A stretch of DNA of 64,000 bases from an uncultured Clostridia bacterium (GCA_932222125.1 CAKNZJ010000194.1:124001-188000), one strand, 5' to 3'. Shown: positions 25,401-34,027, counted from the first letter of the stretch. The notes: a model not told the origin generated them from the letters alone. Made by a program: numbers and translations.

Positions 25401-26337
25401 CCCGGTTGTTGGCTCCGGTGACAGCCCGGCCACGACGACCATTGTCAATTAGGGCATCCACCGCCTCCTGAAGCATCCGCTTCTCATTGCGCACTATGAT
25501 GTCAGGCGCATTGAGCTGGATGAGCCGCTTTAGACGGTTGTTCCGGTTGATCACCCGGCGGTACAGGTCGTTGAGATCGGAGGTGGCAAAGCGTCCGCCA
25601 TCCAACTGAACCATGGGCCGCAGCTCCGGCGGGATGACAGGCAGGGTATCGATAATCATCCACTCCGGTTTATTCCCCGACTGCCGGAAAGCATCCACTA
25701 CCTCCAAGCGCTTGACCAGCTTTGCCTTCTTCTGACCGCTAGCCTCCTTCATCTGGGCCTGCAGGGATGCGGACAACTCATCCAAGTCCAAGTCGGCCAG
25801 CAGTTTCTTTACCGCCTCAGCCCCCATGCCTGCGTCAAAGTCATCCTCGTAGTATTCCCGCAGCTTCTTGTACTCGGCATCCGTTAGGATCTGGTTCTTT
25901 GCCAGATGGGTGTACTCTGGGCCGGGATCGGTGACGATATACGCAGCAAAATACAATACCTTTTCTAATATACGGGGACTGATGTCCATCAGCAGGCCCA
26001 TTCGGGACGGGATGCCTTTGAAATACCAAATGTGTGACACAGGAGCAGCCAGTTCAATATGGCCCATGCGCTCCCGGCGCACCTTGGCCCGGGTGACTTC
26101 TACCCCGCACCGGTCACAGACCTTACCCTTAAAGCGAATCTTCTTATATTTTCCGCAATGGCATTCCCAGTCCTTTGTGGGGCCAAAGATACGCTCACAG
26201 AACAGCCCATCCCGCTCGGGCTTGAGGGTGCGGTAATTGATGGTCTCCGGCTTTTTCACCTCTCCATGGGACCACTCCTGGATCTGCTCCGGGGAGGCAA
26301 TGCCAATGCGGATGGCGTTAAATTCAGCATAGCTCAT
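22450..26337 (-). CDS. rpoC: DNA-directed RNA polymerase subunit beta'
   Basis: This 1295-residue protein contains the active-site NADFDGDQMAIHVPL loop with the three Mg2+-binding aspartates, the N-terminal zinc ribbon CHCGKYKKIRFKGKVCDRCG, and the trigger-loop region (MRTFHTGGVAG). The C-terminal tail is highly acidic. It is the catalytic subunit with beta. It begins 18 bases after rpoB, as in the usual rpoBC operon, and a GGGAGG SD lies before its ATG. Confidence 0.99.
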   Translation of the reverse strand: MSYAEFNAIRIGIASPEQIQEWSHGEVKKPETINYRTLKPERDGLFCERIFGPTKDWECHCGKYKKIRFKGKVCDRCGVEVTRAKVRRERMGHIELAAPVSHIWYFKGIPSRMGLLMDISPRILEKVLYFAAYIVTDPGPEYTHLAKNQILTDAEYKKLREYYEDDFDAGMGAEAVKKLLADLDLDELSASLQAQMKEASGQKKAKLVKRLEVVDAFRQSGNKPEWMIIDTLPVIPPELRPMVQLDGGRFATSDLNDLYRRVINRNNRLKRLIQLNAPDIIVRNEKRMLQEAVDALIDNGRRGRAVTGANNRALKSLSDLLKGKQGRFRQNLLGKRVDYSGRSVIVVGPELKIYQCGVPKEMAIELFRPFVMKKLVESGISNIKAAKKEVDKGSPAVWDALESVIKEHPVMLNRAPTLHRLGIQAFEPVLVEGRAMKLHPLVCTAFNADFDGDQMAIHVPLSAEAQAEARILMLAANNLLRPSDGGPVTVPTQDMVLGSYYLTYERDPEHDPNCSYDTPKAAAKALDDGEVAPNDRVWVWDDEKSRWYRTTPALCQEAGTDKAREIYDVFADDDEARLAYAEGVLDLHQPILVRRSAEINSVTCYKLVRTTVGRLIFNEGIPQDLGFVDRSDPEQVFQPEINFICGKKQLGQIVDRCIAKHGFTVSADVLDTIKARGYQFSTRGALTVAIADMTVPEEKRDLIAATEKAVVQIEKQYKRGFMTNEGRYEAVVKAWEKTTSDVSDALQKSMDRYNPIFMMADSGARGSAAQIRQLAGMRGLMADTSGRTIEIPIKANFREGLTVLEYFISSRGARKGMADTALRTADSGYLTRRLVDVSQEVIIREEDCHTQEGITISEISEDGKIIETMEERLRGRYLLKDFVDSKTGQVLVGRDQLVNSDLAHLIEQKLQQQAQEEGEPERKPSIQVRSVLTCEAHSGVCAKCYGMNLAFGEPVGQGEAVGIIAAQSIGEPGTQLTMRTFHTGGVAGGDITQGLPRVEELFEARKPKKMAQLAEISGVVTVEETKRTTLCNITITADDGEVVTYSVPYSAGIKVQSGGQVSKGQRLTDGALSPHEVLRIRGVDALHNYLIQEVQKPYRQQGVDINDKHIEVIVRQMMRKIRVEDAGDSTLLPGSTIDISEFRDACEVVRGRRAAGELREDGEELVMPTCTRILLGITKASLATESFLSAASFQETTKVLTEAAIKGKVDHLLGLKENVIIGKLIPAGSGLNAYRKFDEIEDEVHDTNGYRPFNGPEERLDEELNEDALPSDEALSEEELQEEDEVLSITLEGEE

Positions 26338-26355
26338 AGTCTCATCCTCCCTTTC

Positions 26356-29300
26356 TCAGTCCTCGTTTTCAAAGAGGTCGCCCTCGTTGTCGTCAGCATC
26401 GTCGGAAATGAGCAAATCATCGTCATCGCTGGTCTCCTTCATGGTATAGCCCGCGTCAGCAAATTCGCTCTCGCTGCCTATATCCTGGTAGCGCTCATCG
26501 TCATCCCGGAAGCGTCCCGGCTGATAGACGTCCTCCTCGTCCTCCTTTAGTTCGATCTGGTTGCCCGCTTCGTCCAGCACCTGGATGTCCAGACACAGGG
26601 CCTGCAGCTCCTTCACCAACACCTTAAACGATTCGGGTACGCCGGGCTTCGGCACATTATACCCCTTAACGATAGATTCATAGGTGCGTACACGGCCGGT
26701 CACATCGTCCGATTTTACCGTCAATATCTCTTGCAGCGTGTAGGCTGCGCCGTAGGCCTCCAGGGCCCAAACTTCCATCTCGCCGAAACGTTGGCCGCCG
26801 AATTGGGCCTTTCCACCCAACGGCTGCTGCGTGACCAGAGAATACGGGCCGGTAGAGCGGGCGTGGATCTTGTCATCCACCAGATGGTGCAGCTTGAGAA
26901 AGTATACATAGCCCACCGTGACCGGATTGTCAAACCGCTCCCCAGTGCGGCCATCGTACAGCCAGCTTTTGCCGTCCTCCCTGAGGCCGGCAAGTTTCAA
27001 TGTGTCGGCGATATCCTGCTCATCCGCACCGTTGAAGATAGGGGTTGCCACTTTCCAGCCCAAGGCCTTAGCCGCATAGCCCAGGTGAACCTCCAGCACC
27101 TGACCGATGTTCATACGGGAGGGCACGCCTAAAGGATTGAGCACGATGTCCAGGGGGGTGCCATCTGGCAGGAAGGGCATATCCTCCTGGGGCAGAATCC
27201 GAGAGACCACACCCTTGTTACCGTGGCGGCCTGCCATCTTATCCCCCACACTGATCTTGCGCTTCTGGGCGATATACACCCGGACCACCTGGTTGACGCC
27301 GGGAGATAGCTCAGCCCCCTCCTCTCTGGTAAACACCTTGACGTCCACCACAATGCCGCTCTCTCCATGGGGCACCTTGAGAGAGGTATCACGCGTCTCA
27401 TGGGCCTTTTCCCCGAAGATGGCCCGCAGCAAACGCTCTTCGGCAGTCATCTCCGTCTCCCCCTTAGGGGTAACCTTTCCCACCAGATAGTCGCCGGCCC
27501 GCACCTCAGCTCCCACTCGGATGATGCCCCGCTCATCCAAATCCTTCAGCACGTCCTCACCCACATTGGTGATATCCCGAGTAATCTCCTCCGGGCCCAG
27601 CTTAGTGTCCCGAGCCTCCGTCTCATATTCCTCGATGTGAATGGAGGTAAACACATCCTCCTTTACCATACGCTCATTGAGCAGAATGGCATCCTCATAA
27701 TTGTAGCCTTCCCAGGTCATAAAGCCCATGAGGATATTTTTTCCCAGAGCCACCTCGCCCTGGGAGGTGGAAGGCCCATCCGCCAGAGTGTCCCTGGCAG
27801 CCACCCGGTCCCCCACCGCCACGATGGGCCGCTGGTTGATGCAAGTGCCATGGTTTGAGCGGAGGAATTTGGTCAGAGTGTACTCCTTTTCCCCCACCCC
27901 ATCATAGCGTACGGTGATGGAGGTGGCATCCACCTTGGTTATAACCCCATCGCCCTCCGCTAGAATGACCACCTCAGAGTCCTGACAATTCTTGTATTCC
28001 TGACCGGTGGCAACCACAGGCGCCTCGGTGGTCAGCAACGGTACCGCCTGACGCTGCATGTTGGCACCCATCAACGCCCGGTTGGCGTCGTCATTTTGGA
28101 GGAATGGGATCATTGCAGTGGCCACAGACACCATCATTTTGGGGGATACGTCCACATAGTCCACCCGGTCTCGATCCACCTCAATGATCTCATTACGGTG
28201 GCGGCAGGCCACCCTGGCATTGGCCAGACATCCCTGCTCATCCACCGGCTCGGTGGCCTGGGCCACGTTGAACTCATCCTCCACATCGGCCGTCATATAC
28301 TCCACCTGCTCGGTCACCTTAGCCGCTACATATTTTTCATTCTCGTCCCGGATATGTTCTACCTTACGGTAGGGCGCTTCAATAAAGCCGTAGCGATTGA
28401 CCCGCGCATAGGAGGCCAGATAAGAGATCAGACCGATATTCGGACCTTCCGGCGTCTCGATGGGACACAGCCGCCCATAGTGGGAATAGTGAACATCTCT
28501 TACATCGAAGGAGGCCCTGTCCCGGGACAGACCGCCGGGACCCAAAGCGGACAATCGGCGCTTGTGGGTCAACTCAGCCAGAGGATTGGTCTGATCCATG
28601 AACTGGGACAGAGGGCTGGAGCCAAAGAACTCCTTAATGGCAGCGGTCACCGGCCGGATATTGATGAGGGACTGAGGTGTGACGATGTCCAGATCCTGAA
28701 TGGTCATCCGCTCCCGAATGACCCGCTCCATCCGAGTGAAGCCAATGCGGAACTGATTTTGGAGCAGCTCTCCCACACAGCGCAGGCGGCGGTTGCCCAG
28801 ATGGTCGATATCATCGGCGCTCCCCACCCCAAAGGCCAGACAGTTTAAATAATTGATGGAAGCCATGATGTCCTCTGCCGTAATATGCTTGGGCACCAGC
28901 TCATCCACCCGCTCTGCGATCAAATCCTTAAAGTCCTGGTCAGACAACCCCTCCTTGTCCCGGACGGCCAGCAGCTCCCGCAGCACGGCAAAGGACACCT
29001 TCTCGGTGATCCCCACCTCTTCTGGCTCGAACCCTACAAAGGGCCCCATCTCCACCATACCATTGGAGAACACCTTCACCGTATGCGCTCCTGTATGCAG
29101 GTCCTCTATCTCTACAAAGGCCTCGTTGACACCCAATGCCTCTAACTCACGAGCCCGCTCACGGGTAAGCACTTCTCCCGCATCGGCCACCAGCTCACCG
29201 GTGGTGGGATCAGCAACCGGCATGGCCAACTTTTGGCCGGAAAGCCGGTTCCAAATGGCCAACTTCTTGTTAAATTTATAGCGGCCCACCGCCGACAGGT

Positions 29301-30102
29301 CATACCGCCGGGGATCAAAAAACAAAGCTGTCAGCAGGCTCTCCGCCGAGTCCACCGTGGGCGGCTCACCCGGACGTAGCTTGCGATAGATTTCCAGCAT
29401 GGACTCCTCATAGGTCTTGCAGGCGTCCTTCTCCAGCGTGGCCAGGATGCGGGGATCCTCCCCAAACAGCTCAATAATTTCCCCATCCGTGCGAGGGCCA
29501 ATGGCCCGGATCAGACAGGTGATGGGCAGCTTGCGATTTTTGTCGATACGAACATAAAACACATCTGATAGGTCGGTCTCATACTCCAACCAGGCCCCCC
29601 GATATGGGATGACGGTGGCGGCAAAGGTAATGTTGTCCGCCTTGTCCGCATTTTTGGAATAATATACTCCGGGGGAGCGCACAATTTGAGAGACAATCAC
29701 CCGCTCGGCGCCGTTGATCACAAAGGTACCCGCGTCTGTCATGATGGGGAAGTCCCCCATAAAGATCTCCTGCTCCTTGATCTCTCCCGTCTCCTTGTTG
29801 CGCAGGCGCACCTGCACCTTCATGGGGGCGGCGTATGTCATGTCCTGCGCCCTACACTCCTCAATGGTGTACTTGGGAGGGTCGTCCATGGAAAAGCTGA
29901 TGAAGGACAACTCCAAATTGCCCGCATAGTCGGCAATCGCATCCACATCGTTGAACACCTCCTGCAATCCAGTCTTCAAAAACCAGCGGTAAGACTCCTT
30001 CTGGATTTCCAGCAGGTAGGGCATCTCCAAAATTTCATCGCCGCGGGCAAAACTCTTGCGCACAGTTTTCCCATAAGCGACCTCTTTGACCGCTCTTGCC
30101 AT
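26356..30102 (-). CDS. rpoB: DNA-directed RNA polymerase subunit beta
   Basis: This 1248-residue protein has family motifs throughout, including the rifampicin-region SSPLSQFMDQTNPLAELTHKRR followed by LSALGPGGLSR, and GRHGNKGVVSRILP near the C-terminal half. The tail is strongly acidic. MARAVKEVAYGKTVRKSFAR is taken as the N-terminus because it aligns with other RpoB starts. An in-frame start 19 codons upstream gives an unrelated peptide. The SD (GGAG, 12 bases upstream) is unusually distant. The standard rplL neighbour is absent and the gene has its own promoter. Confidence 0.98.
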   Translation of the reverse strand: MARAVKEVAYGKTVRKSFARGDEILEMPYLLEIQKESYRWFLKTGLQEVFNDVDAIADYAGNLELSFISFSMDDPPKYTIEECRAQDMTYAAPMKVQVRLRNKETGEIKEQEIFMGDFPIMTDAGTFVINGAERVIVSQIVRSPGVYYSKNADKADNITFAATVIPYRGAWLEYETDLSDVFYVRIDKNRKLPITCLIRAIGPRTDGEIIELFGEDPRILATLEKDACKTYEESMLEIYRKLRPGEPPTVDSAESLLTALFFDPRRYDLSAVGRYKFNKKLAIWNRLSGQKLAMPVADPTTGELVADAGEVLTRERARELEALGVNEAFVEIEDLHTGAHTVKVFSNGMVEMGPFVGFEPEEVGITEKVSFAVLRELLAVRDKEGLSDQDFKDLIAERVDELVPKHITAEDIMASINYLNCLAFGVGSADDIDHLGNRRLRCVGELLQNQFRIGFTRMERVIRERMTIQDLDIVTPQSLINIRPVTAAIKEFFGSSPLSQFMDQTNPLAELTHKRRLSALGPGGLSRDRASFDVRDVHYSHYGRLCPIETPEGPNIGLISYLASYARVNRYGFIEAPYRKVEHIRDENEKYVAAKVTEQVEYMTADVEDEFNVAQATEPVDEQGCLANARVACRHRNEIIEVDRDRVDYVDVSPKMMVSVATAMIPFLQNDDANRALMGANMQRQAVPLLTTEAPVVATGQEYKNCQDSEVVILAEGDGVITKVDATSITVRYDGVGEKEYTLTKFLRSNHGTCINQRPIVAVGDRVAARDTLADGPSTSQGEVALGKNILMGFMTWEGYNYEDAILLNERMVKEDVFTSIHIEEYETEARDTKLGPEEITRDITNVGEDVLKDLDERGIIRVGAEVRAGDYLVGKVTPKGETEMTAEERLLRAIFGEKAHETRDTSLKVPHGESGIVVDVKVFTREEGAELSPGVNQVVRVYIAQKRKISVGDKMAGRHGNKGVVSRILPQEDMPFLPDGTPLDIVLNPLGVPSRMNIGQVLEVHLGYAAKALGWKVATPIFNGADEQDIADTLKLAGLREDGKSWLYDGRTGERFDNPVTVGYVYFLKLHHLVDDKIHARSTGPYSLVTQQPLGGKAQFGGQRFGEMEVWALEAYGAAYTLQEILTVKSDDVTGRVRTYESIVKGYNVPKPGVPESFKVLVKELQALCLDIQVLDEAGNQIELKEDEEDVYQPGRFRDDDERYQDIGSESEFADAGYTMKETSDDDDLLISDDADDNEGDLFENED

Positions 30103-30282
30103 TTGCTGATCACGCTCCGTTTCGTAGAAGTAGTTTGGGCCGCCACGCATACAACACACCCGGCAGGGTTGTCACATTTTCAGCAATTCCTCTTGCGCTT
30201 TTGCCGGCACTCTGCTATACTGCCGTTAGCTTGGAGGAGTATCCTCTTAAAACCCTCATTAAAATTGGTATTAGAGCACTTC

Positions 30283-30311
30283 ATCATATCATGTCATTGA
30301 TTCTGCGTCAA
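30283..30311 (-). promoter_or_regulatory. Promoter of rpoB-rpoC
   Basis: Minus strand TTGACG (30306-30311), 17 bases, TATGAT (30283-30288). The resulting leader is about 175 bases and contains a GGAGGATACTCCTCC palindrome near 30233-30247. The 313-base gap between rpoB and the DUF1294 gene holds this promoter and leader; I see no gene in it. Confidence 0.75.
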
Positions 30312-30415
30312 GGGAAATTTTGGGCGCAGGCATTTTTTTGCCCAAATCTTATTTGCCGCCCCACCTTTCCCTACGCTTGGAAACAAAATCTGTCAACAAA
30401 AAAGGAGGCCCTTCT

Positions 30416-30709
30416 ATGGATCGCCACACCCATCTACTGCTGATCTGGCTTGGCGTGATGAGCACCTTGTCCCTTTTGCTCTTTGGCTGGGATAAGGCGA
30501 TGGCCAAGCTCCGGCGTCATCGCATCCCTGAAACAGCACTGTTGAGCTGTGCCATTTTTGGGGGTGCCGCTGGCGCCCTTGCCGGAATGCTGCTGTTTCG
30601 GCACAAAATCCGAAAGCCCCCCTTCCCCCTCATCGTTCCCTTGGCACTGGCCGTCCACCTGACCCTGGCAGGTTATACCATGTGGTCCACATCCCCTCCC
30701 TCTGTGTAA
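30416..30709 (+). CDS. DUF1294 family membrane protein
   Basis: This 97-residue protein has two to three membrane helices and the DUF1294 pattern: FGWDKAMAKLRRHRIPE (residues 20-36), then GGAAGALAGMLLFRHKIRKPPF, ending with another helix. Function is unknown; such proteins are widespread small inner-membrane proteins. AAAGGAGG lies 7 bases before ATG 30416. It is divergent from rpoB, and no terminator is obvious before the next gene. Confidence 0.88.
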   Translation: MDRHTHLLLIWLGVMSTLSLLLFGWDKAMAKLRRHRIPETALLSCAIFGGAAGALAGMLLFRHKIRKPPFPLIVPLALAVHLTLAGYTMWSTSPPSV

Positions 30710-30783
30710 ATGGGCGGACAACCCCAGTTTTTAGCGAATCCAATAATTTTTTTCAATTCGTAAAATTTTCCTGCAAAATCCTG

Positions 30784-30812
30784 TTGACAATACAGGAAGC
30801 AAGCGGTACAAT
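30784..30812 (+). promoter_or_regulatory. Promoter upstream of the small conserved protein and NlpC/P60 gene
   Basis: TTGACA (30784-30789), 17 bases, TACAAT (30807-30812). Confidence 0.85.
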
Positions 30813-30813
30813 A

Positions 30814-30840
30814 GTTACAATTCGGTTACAACTCGTTACA
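30814..30840 (+). repeat. Three helically phased GTTACA direct repeats
   Basis: GTTACA occurs at 30814-30819, 30825-30830 and 30835-30840, with 11- and 10-base periods, just downstream of the -10 box. Repeats on one face of the helix at the transcription start suggest an operator for an unknown regulator. Confidence 0.55.
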
Positions 30841-30859
30841 TTTTCCAAAGGAGGTACCC

Positions 30860-31150
30860 ATGGCTGAACAGAGCAGTACACTGATGTATAAGGGACATCC
30901 CCTGCGCCGCAAAGACAATCTGGTTTACTATGGTTCGATGGCAGACAAGTATATCATCATGATCCAAGTGATGGGTTCTGAGAAGCAGGGCGAGTTGGAT
31001 ATTGCCAACAAGGTCCATCTTCAGCTTCAGCTCACTGACCCCGATTTGAAGAGTAGGGACCGGGTGGTGAAAAAAAGCGATTTGCCCGATCTGTTTTCAG
31101 CCATTGATATGGGTTCCATCTGGCTCATGCGGGCACTGGCCGGAAAGTAA
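30860..31150 (+). CDS. Small conserved-looking protein of unknown function
   Basis: I do not recognise a named family. The 96-residue, soluble, mixed alpha/beta protein begins MAEQSSTLMYKGHPLRRKDN and contains YYGSMADKYIIMIQVMG, then an amphipathic stretch and a KKSDLPDLFSAIDMGSIWLM C-terminal part. AAAGGAGG lies 8 bases before the ATG, and a near-consensus promoter with GTTACA repeats precedes it. The 56-base gap to the NlpC/P60 gene has no terminator, so they may be cotranscribed, hinting at a cell-envelope link (inference). Confidence 0.75.
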   Translation: MAEQSSTLMYKGHPLRRKDNLVYYGSMADKYIIMIQVMGSEKQGELDIANKVHLQLQLTDPDLKSRDRVVKKSDLPDLFSAIDMGSIWLMRALAGK

Positions 31151-31206
31151 AAGTAACAGTTCTGTAAGCATTGATACAAAAGATAATTTTTTGGAGGTAT
31201 CCCCCC

Positions 31207-32337
31207 ATGCATTTGAAAGGTAAGATCGTCCACTCCCTCGTTGCCGCCGGACTTGCCTTAACTCTGACCACAGGTTCCGCTTTTGCCGCCATCGGCACAG
31301 GCACCGTCACCGCCAGTTCCCTGCGCCTGCGCTCCAAGGCCAACACGACCTCCTCTACCTTGGGCTATGCCCCAAAGGGTGCCAGCATTACTGTGCTGGA
31401 GAATGCGGGCAGCGGCTGGTATAAAGTTGCATATCAAAACCTTCAGGGCTATATGTCTGGAGCGTGGCTGGACATCAAAACGGGAAGCACTCCCTCCACC
31501 TCCGTACAGCAGACGAAGGGCACTGTCACCCAAGGGCCGCTGAATGTCCGCTCAGGAGCCGGCACTGGCTACAGCCGGATTGGTACCTTGAAAGCAGGCG
31601 CCGCCGTTACCATTCTGGACAGCAGCATCAGCGGCTGGTACAAGGTGTCCAGCGGTTCCCTCACCGGTTATGTCTCCACCCAATACATCTCTCTGGGCAG
31701 CTCTGCACCAAGCGTTCCCGTCCAGAATAACACACCCGCAAAGCAGGGAACAGTTACCACCAGCGCACTGAATGTCCGCTCAGGAGCCGGCACCGGCTAT
31801 AGCCGGATTGGCACCTTGAAGGCAGGCGCCACCGTTACCATTCTGGACAGCAGCATCAGCGGCTGGTACAAGGTGTCTAGCGGCTCCCTTACCGGTTATG
31901 TCTCCGCCCAATATGTTGCCATTGGAAACAGTACATCCTCCTCCGGCTTGGGCGCTCAGGCCGCAGCCATAGCCGCCTCCCTGGTGGGCAAGCGGTATGT
32001 CTCCGGCGCTGCCGGCCCCAACTCCTTTGACTGTTCCGGCCTGACCTATTACATATACCGGCAGTTGGGCCGCTCCATTGCCCGCGGCTCTTCCAGCCAG
32101 TACAACCAGAGCGGTTACTTTGTCCCCATCAACGCCATGCAGCCCGGCGACTTGGTATACTTCTTTGACCCACGGTTTGACAGTTCCGGCGGCAGGCTGC
32201 CCACCACCCATGTTGGCATCTTCATGGGCAACAACCAGTTTATCCATGCCTCTACCACCTCTTACCGGGTTCAGTATGATCGTCTGTTCGGCGGTTATTA
32301 TGAGCGGTATATCGTAGGCGCTAAGCGTATCGGCTAA
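31207..32337 (+). CDS. Secreted SH3-domain NlpC/P60 cell-wall hydrolase
   Basis: This 376-residue protein has a signal peptide (cleavage near AFA, residue 27), three bacterial SH3 domains (about residues 30-90, 100-165 and 180-240) and a C-terminal NlpC/P60 domain. The catalytic Cys is C276 in FDCSGLTYY and the His is H335 in THVGIFMG. Such enzymes cleave D-Glu to diamino acid bonds in peptidoglycan stem peptides. The second and third SH3 domains are almost identical. GGAGGT precedes ATG 31207. It ends at a strong terminator. Confidence 0.93.
   Translation: MHLKGKIVHSLVAAGLALTLTTGSAFAAIGTGTVTASSLRLRSKANTTSSTLGYAPKGASITVLENAGSGWYKVAYQNLQGYMSGAWLDIKTGSTPSTSVQQTKGTVTQGPLNVRSGAGTGYSRIGTLKAGAAVTILDSSISGWYKVSSGSLTGYVSTQYISLGSSAPSVPVQNNTPAKQGTVTTSALNVRSGAGTGYSRIGTLKAGATVTILDSSISGWYKVSSGSLTGYVSAQYVAIGNSTSSSGLGAQAAAIAASLVGKRYVSGAAGPNSFDCSGLTYYIYRQLGRSIARGSSSQYNQSGYFVPINAMQPGDLVYFFDPRFDSSGGRLPTTHVGIFMGNNQFIHASTTSYRVQYDRLFGGYYERYIVGAKRIG
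31540..31686 (+). repeat. SH3-domain direct repeat, copy 1
   Basis: This 147-base segment is repeated at 31768-31914 with about ten differences counted by eye (about 93% identity), mostly synonymous. It encodes the LNVRSGAGTGYSRIGTLKAG core of the SH3 domain. Confidence 0.9.
31768..31914 (+). repeat. SH3-domain direct repeat, copy 2
   Basis: Second copy of the 147-base repeat, offset 228 bases from the first. The high identity points to a recent tandem duplication or gene conversion. Confidence 0.9.
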
Positions 32338-32347
32338 TAGCAAACAC

Positions 32348-32379
32348 AAACCGCTCGCCCACAACAGGGCGGGCGGTTT
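32348..32379 (+). terminator. Terminator of the NlpC/P60 gene
   Basis: A 13-base stem, AAACCGCTCGCCC (32348-32360) with GGGCGGGCGGTTT (32367-32379), one G-T wobble, followed by T-rich sequence. Confidence 0.85.
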
Positions 32380-32413
32380 TCGGTTTTATACGAACAAATT
32401 TTCTGTTTGCCTC

Positions 32414-32442
32414 TTTACATTTTTTCATTTCTACGTTAAAAT
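32414..32442 (+). promoter_or_regulatory. Promoter of ireB
   Basis: TTTACA (32414-32419), 17 bases, TAAAAT (32437-32442). Confidence 0.7.
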
Positions 32443-32474
32443 ACAGATATTACAGTTCTAAGGAGGTGTGTGCG

Positions 32475-32729
32475 GTGAGTGATATGGACTATACTCGCAA
32501 ATTTCAAGTCAATATCGACAAGGATCAAGAGATTAAACAGATTCTGATCTCTGTCTACAATGCACTTAAGGAAAAGGGGTATAACCCCATCAATCAGATT
32601 GTGGGCTATATTCTCAGTGAGGACCCCACCTATATTACCAATTATAATAATGCCCGCACGCTGATCCGCCGGTTGGACCGGGATGACCTGCTCCAGGTGC
32701 TGCTGAAAAGCTATCTCACAGGACAATAA
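32475..32729 (+). CDS. ireB: IreB family regulatory phosphoprotein (UPF0297)
   Basis: This 84-residue protein matches UPF0297/IreB: KFQVNIDKDQEIKQILISVY, ALKEKGYNPINQIVGYILSEDPTYI and NARTLIRRLDRDDLLQVLL. In Enterococcus, IreB is phosphorylated by the Ser/Thr kinase IreK and modulates cephalosporin resistance. GTG 32475 is chosen as the start (AGGAGG at 32461-32466, 8-base spacing); an ATG three codons later is too far. In most Firmicutes this gene is followed by ruvX and a DUF1292 gene; here it stands alone with its own promoter and terminator. Confidence 0.93.
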   Translation: MSDMDYTRKFQVNIDKDQEIKQILISVYNALKEKGYNPINQIVGYILSEDPTYITNYNNARTLIRRLDRDDLLQVLLKSYLTGQ

Positions 32730-32800
32730 ACCCCCTATTGTTCTTCCATGCGTTATGCAGGAACACGATGAACCAGGTCTTACGATGACACGGGTATGAA

Positions 32801-32835
32801 CCAGGCCGTCCTTATAAAAGGACGGCCTGGTCTTT
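32801..32835. terminator. Terminator between ireB and mnmA
   Basis: A 13-base stem, CCAGGCCGTCCTT (32801-32813) with AAGGACGGCCTGG (32818-32830), followed by TCTTTTC on the plus strand. Confidence 0.85.
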
Positions 32836-32861
32836 TCTTATGGACTATAGGCGCTCACCGA

Positions 32862-33941
32862 TTACAGCACCTCTGTCACTGTGCCGCCCCCCAGCACCAC
32901 GCAGTCCTGGTAAAGCACCGCCGCTTGTCCCGGAGTGACCGCCCGCTGCCGCTCATGAAAGGCCAGACGTATCCGCCCCTCTTCCGCCGTCACTGTCACC
33001 GGCTGCTCCTCCATGCGGTAACGCACTTTTACCTTGGCCTCAAAAGGATAGCTGGGACGCTCTGCCATCCAGTTCCAGTCCTCTGCCAGACAGCCGGAAG
33101 AATACAGGGCGGACTCCGGACCCAGGGTCACAGTGTTGTCCTCCATACACTTGCCACAAACATAAATCCGCTCTCCGGCGGGCACCCCCAGCCCTCGGCG
33201 CTGGCCGATGGTATATCCCGCCGCCCCCCGATGGGTTCCAAGCACATTGCCCTCCCGGTCTATCAAGTCGCCCGGCTGGCTCGGTTGCCCGGTATGCCGC
33301 TCGATAAAACTAAGATAATCTCCATCCGGAACAAAACAGATATCTTGGCTATCATGCTTTTTGGCATTGACAAACCCCTGCTCCTGAGCAATGCGCCGGA
33401 CCTCCGCCTTATGCAATCCCCCCAGCGGAAACAGGGTGTGGGCCAGCTGATCCTGGGTCATGGCGTACAACGCATAACTCTGGTCCCGAGTGCCATCCAC
33501 CCCCTTTTTCATCACAAACCGTTCCCCTGCCCGAACAATTCTGGCATAGTGTCCGGTGGCCATATAATCGCATTTCAACTCACTTGCCCGGTGCATTAGC
33601 CGTTCAAATTTTAAATACCGGTTGCAATCAATGCAGGGATTTGGAGTCTCTCCCCGCTGATAGCTTTGGATGAACTTATGGATGACCTTTTCCTCAAAGT
33701 CATCCATAAAGTTAAATACATAATGAGGTATGCCTAACCGGCGGCACACGTCCTTGGCATCTGCCACATCATCCAGAGTACAGCAAGGGTGTCCCTTATC
33801 CAACCCAATATCCTGGTTTCCAAACAGCTTCATTGTGACCCCTATGCAGTCGTAGCCCTGCTCCCTGAGCATCCAGGCCGCCACGCTAGAATCCACACCG
33901 CCGCTCATGGCCACCAACACCCGGCCCCTGTTTCCCAGCAT
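32862..33941 (-). CDS. mnmA: tRNA 2-thiouridine(34) synthase MnmA
   Basis: This 359-residue enzyme adds sulfur to the wobble uridine of Lys, Glu and Gln tRNAs. It shows the PP-loop AMSGGVDSSVAAW, the catalytic Cys in NPCIDCNRYLKF, the conserved KDQSY-type motif (here TRDQSYALY), and DSQDICFVPDGDY. Length fits MnmA. A GGGGGA SD precedes ATG 33941. It lies 86 bases downstream of the ABC permease gene in the same direction. Confidence 0.96.
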   Translation of the reverse strand: MLGNRGRVLVAMSGGVDSSVAAWMLREQGYDCIGVTMKLFGNQDIGLDKGHPCCTLDDVADAKDVCRRLGIPHYVFNFMDDFEEKVIHKFIQSYQRGETPNPCIDCNRYLKFERLMHRASELKCDYMATGHYARIVRAGERFVMKKGVDGTRDQSYALYAMTQDQLAHTLFPLGGLHKAEVRRIAQEQGFVNAKKHDSQDICFVPDGDYLSFIERHTGQPSQPGDLIDREGNVLGTHRGAAGYTIGQRRGLGVPAGERIYVCGKCMEDNTVTLGPESALYSSGCLAEDWNWMAERPSYPFEAKVKVRYRMEEQPVTVTAEEGRIRLAFHERQRAVTPGQAAVLYQDCVVLGGGTVTEVL

Positions 33942-34027
33942 ATGGGTTCCCCCTTTAATGTCGTATCCTCCGCATTATACGGCCCCGGCCGTCCCGTTGT
34001 CAAGGGATACCTGGGCCGATGCTTCCC

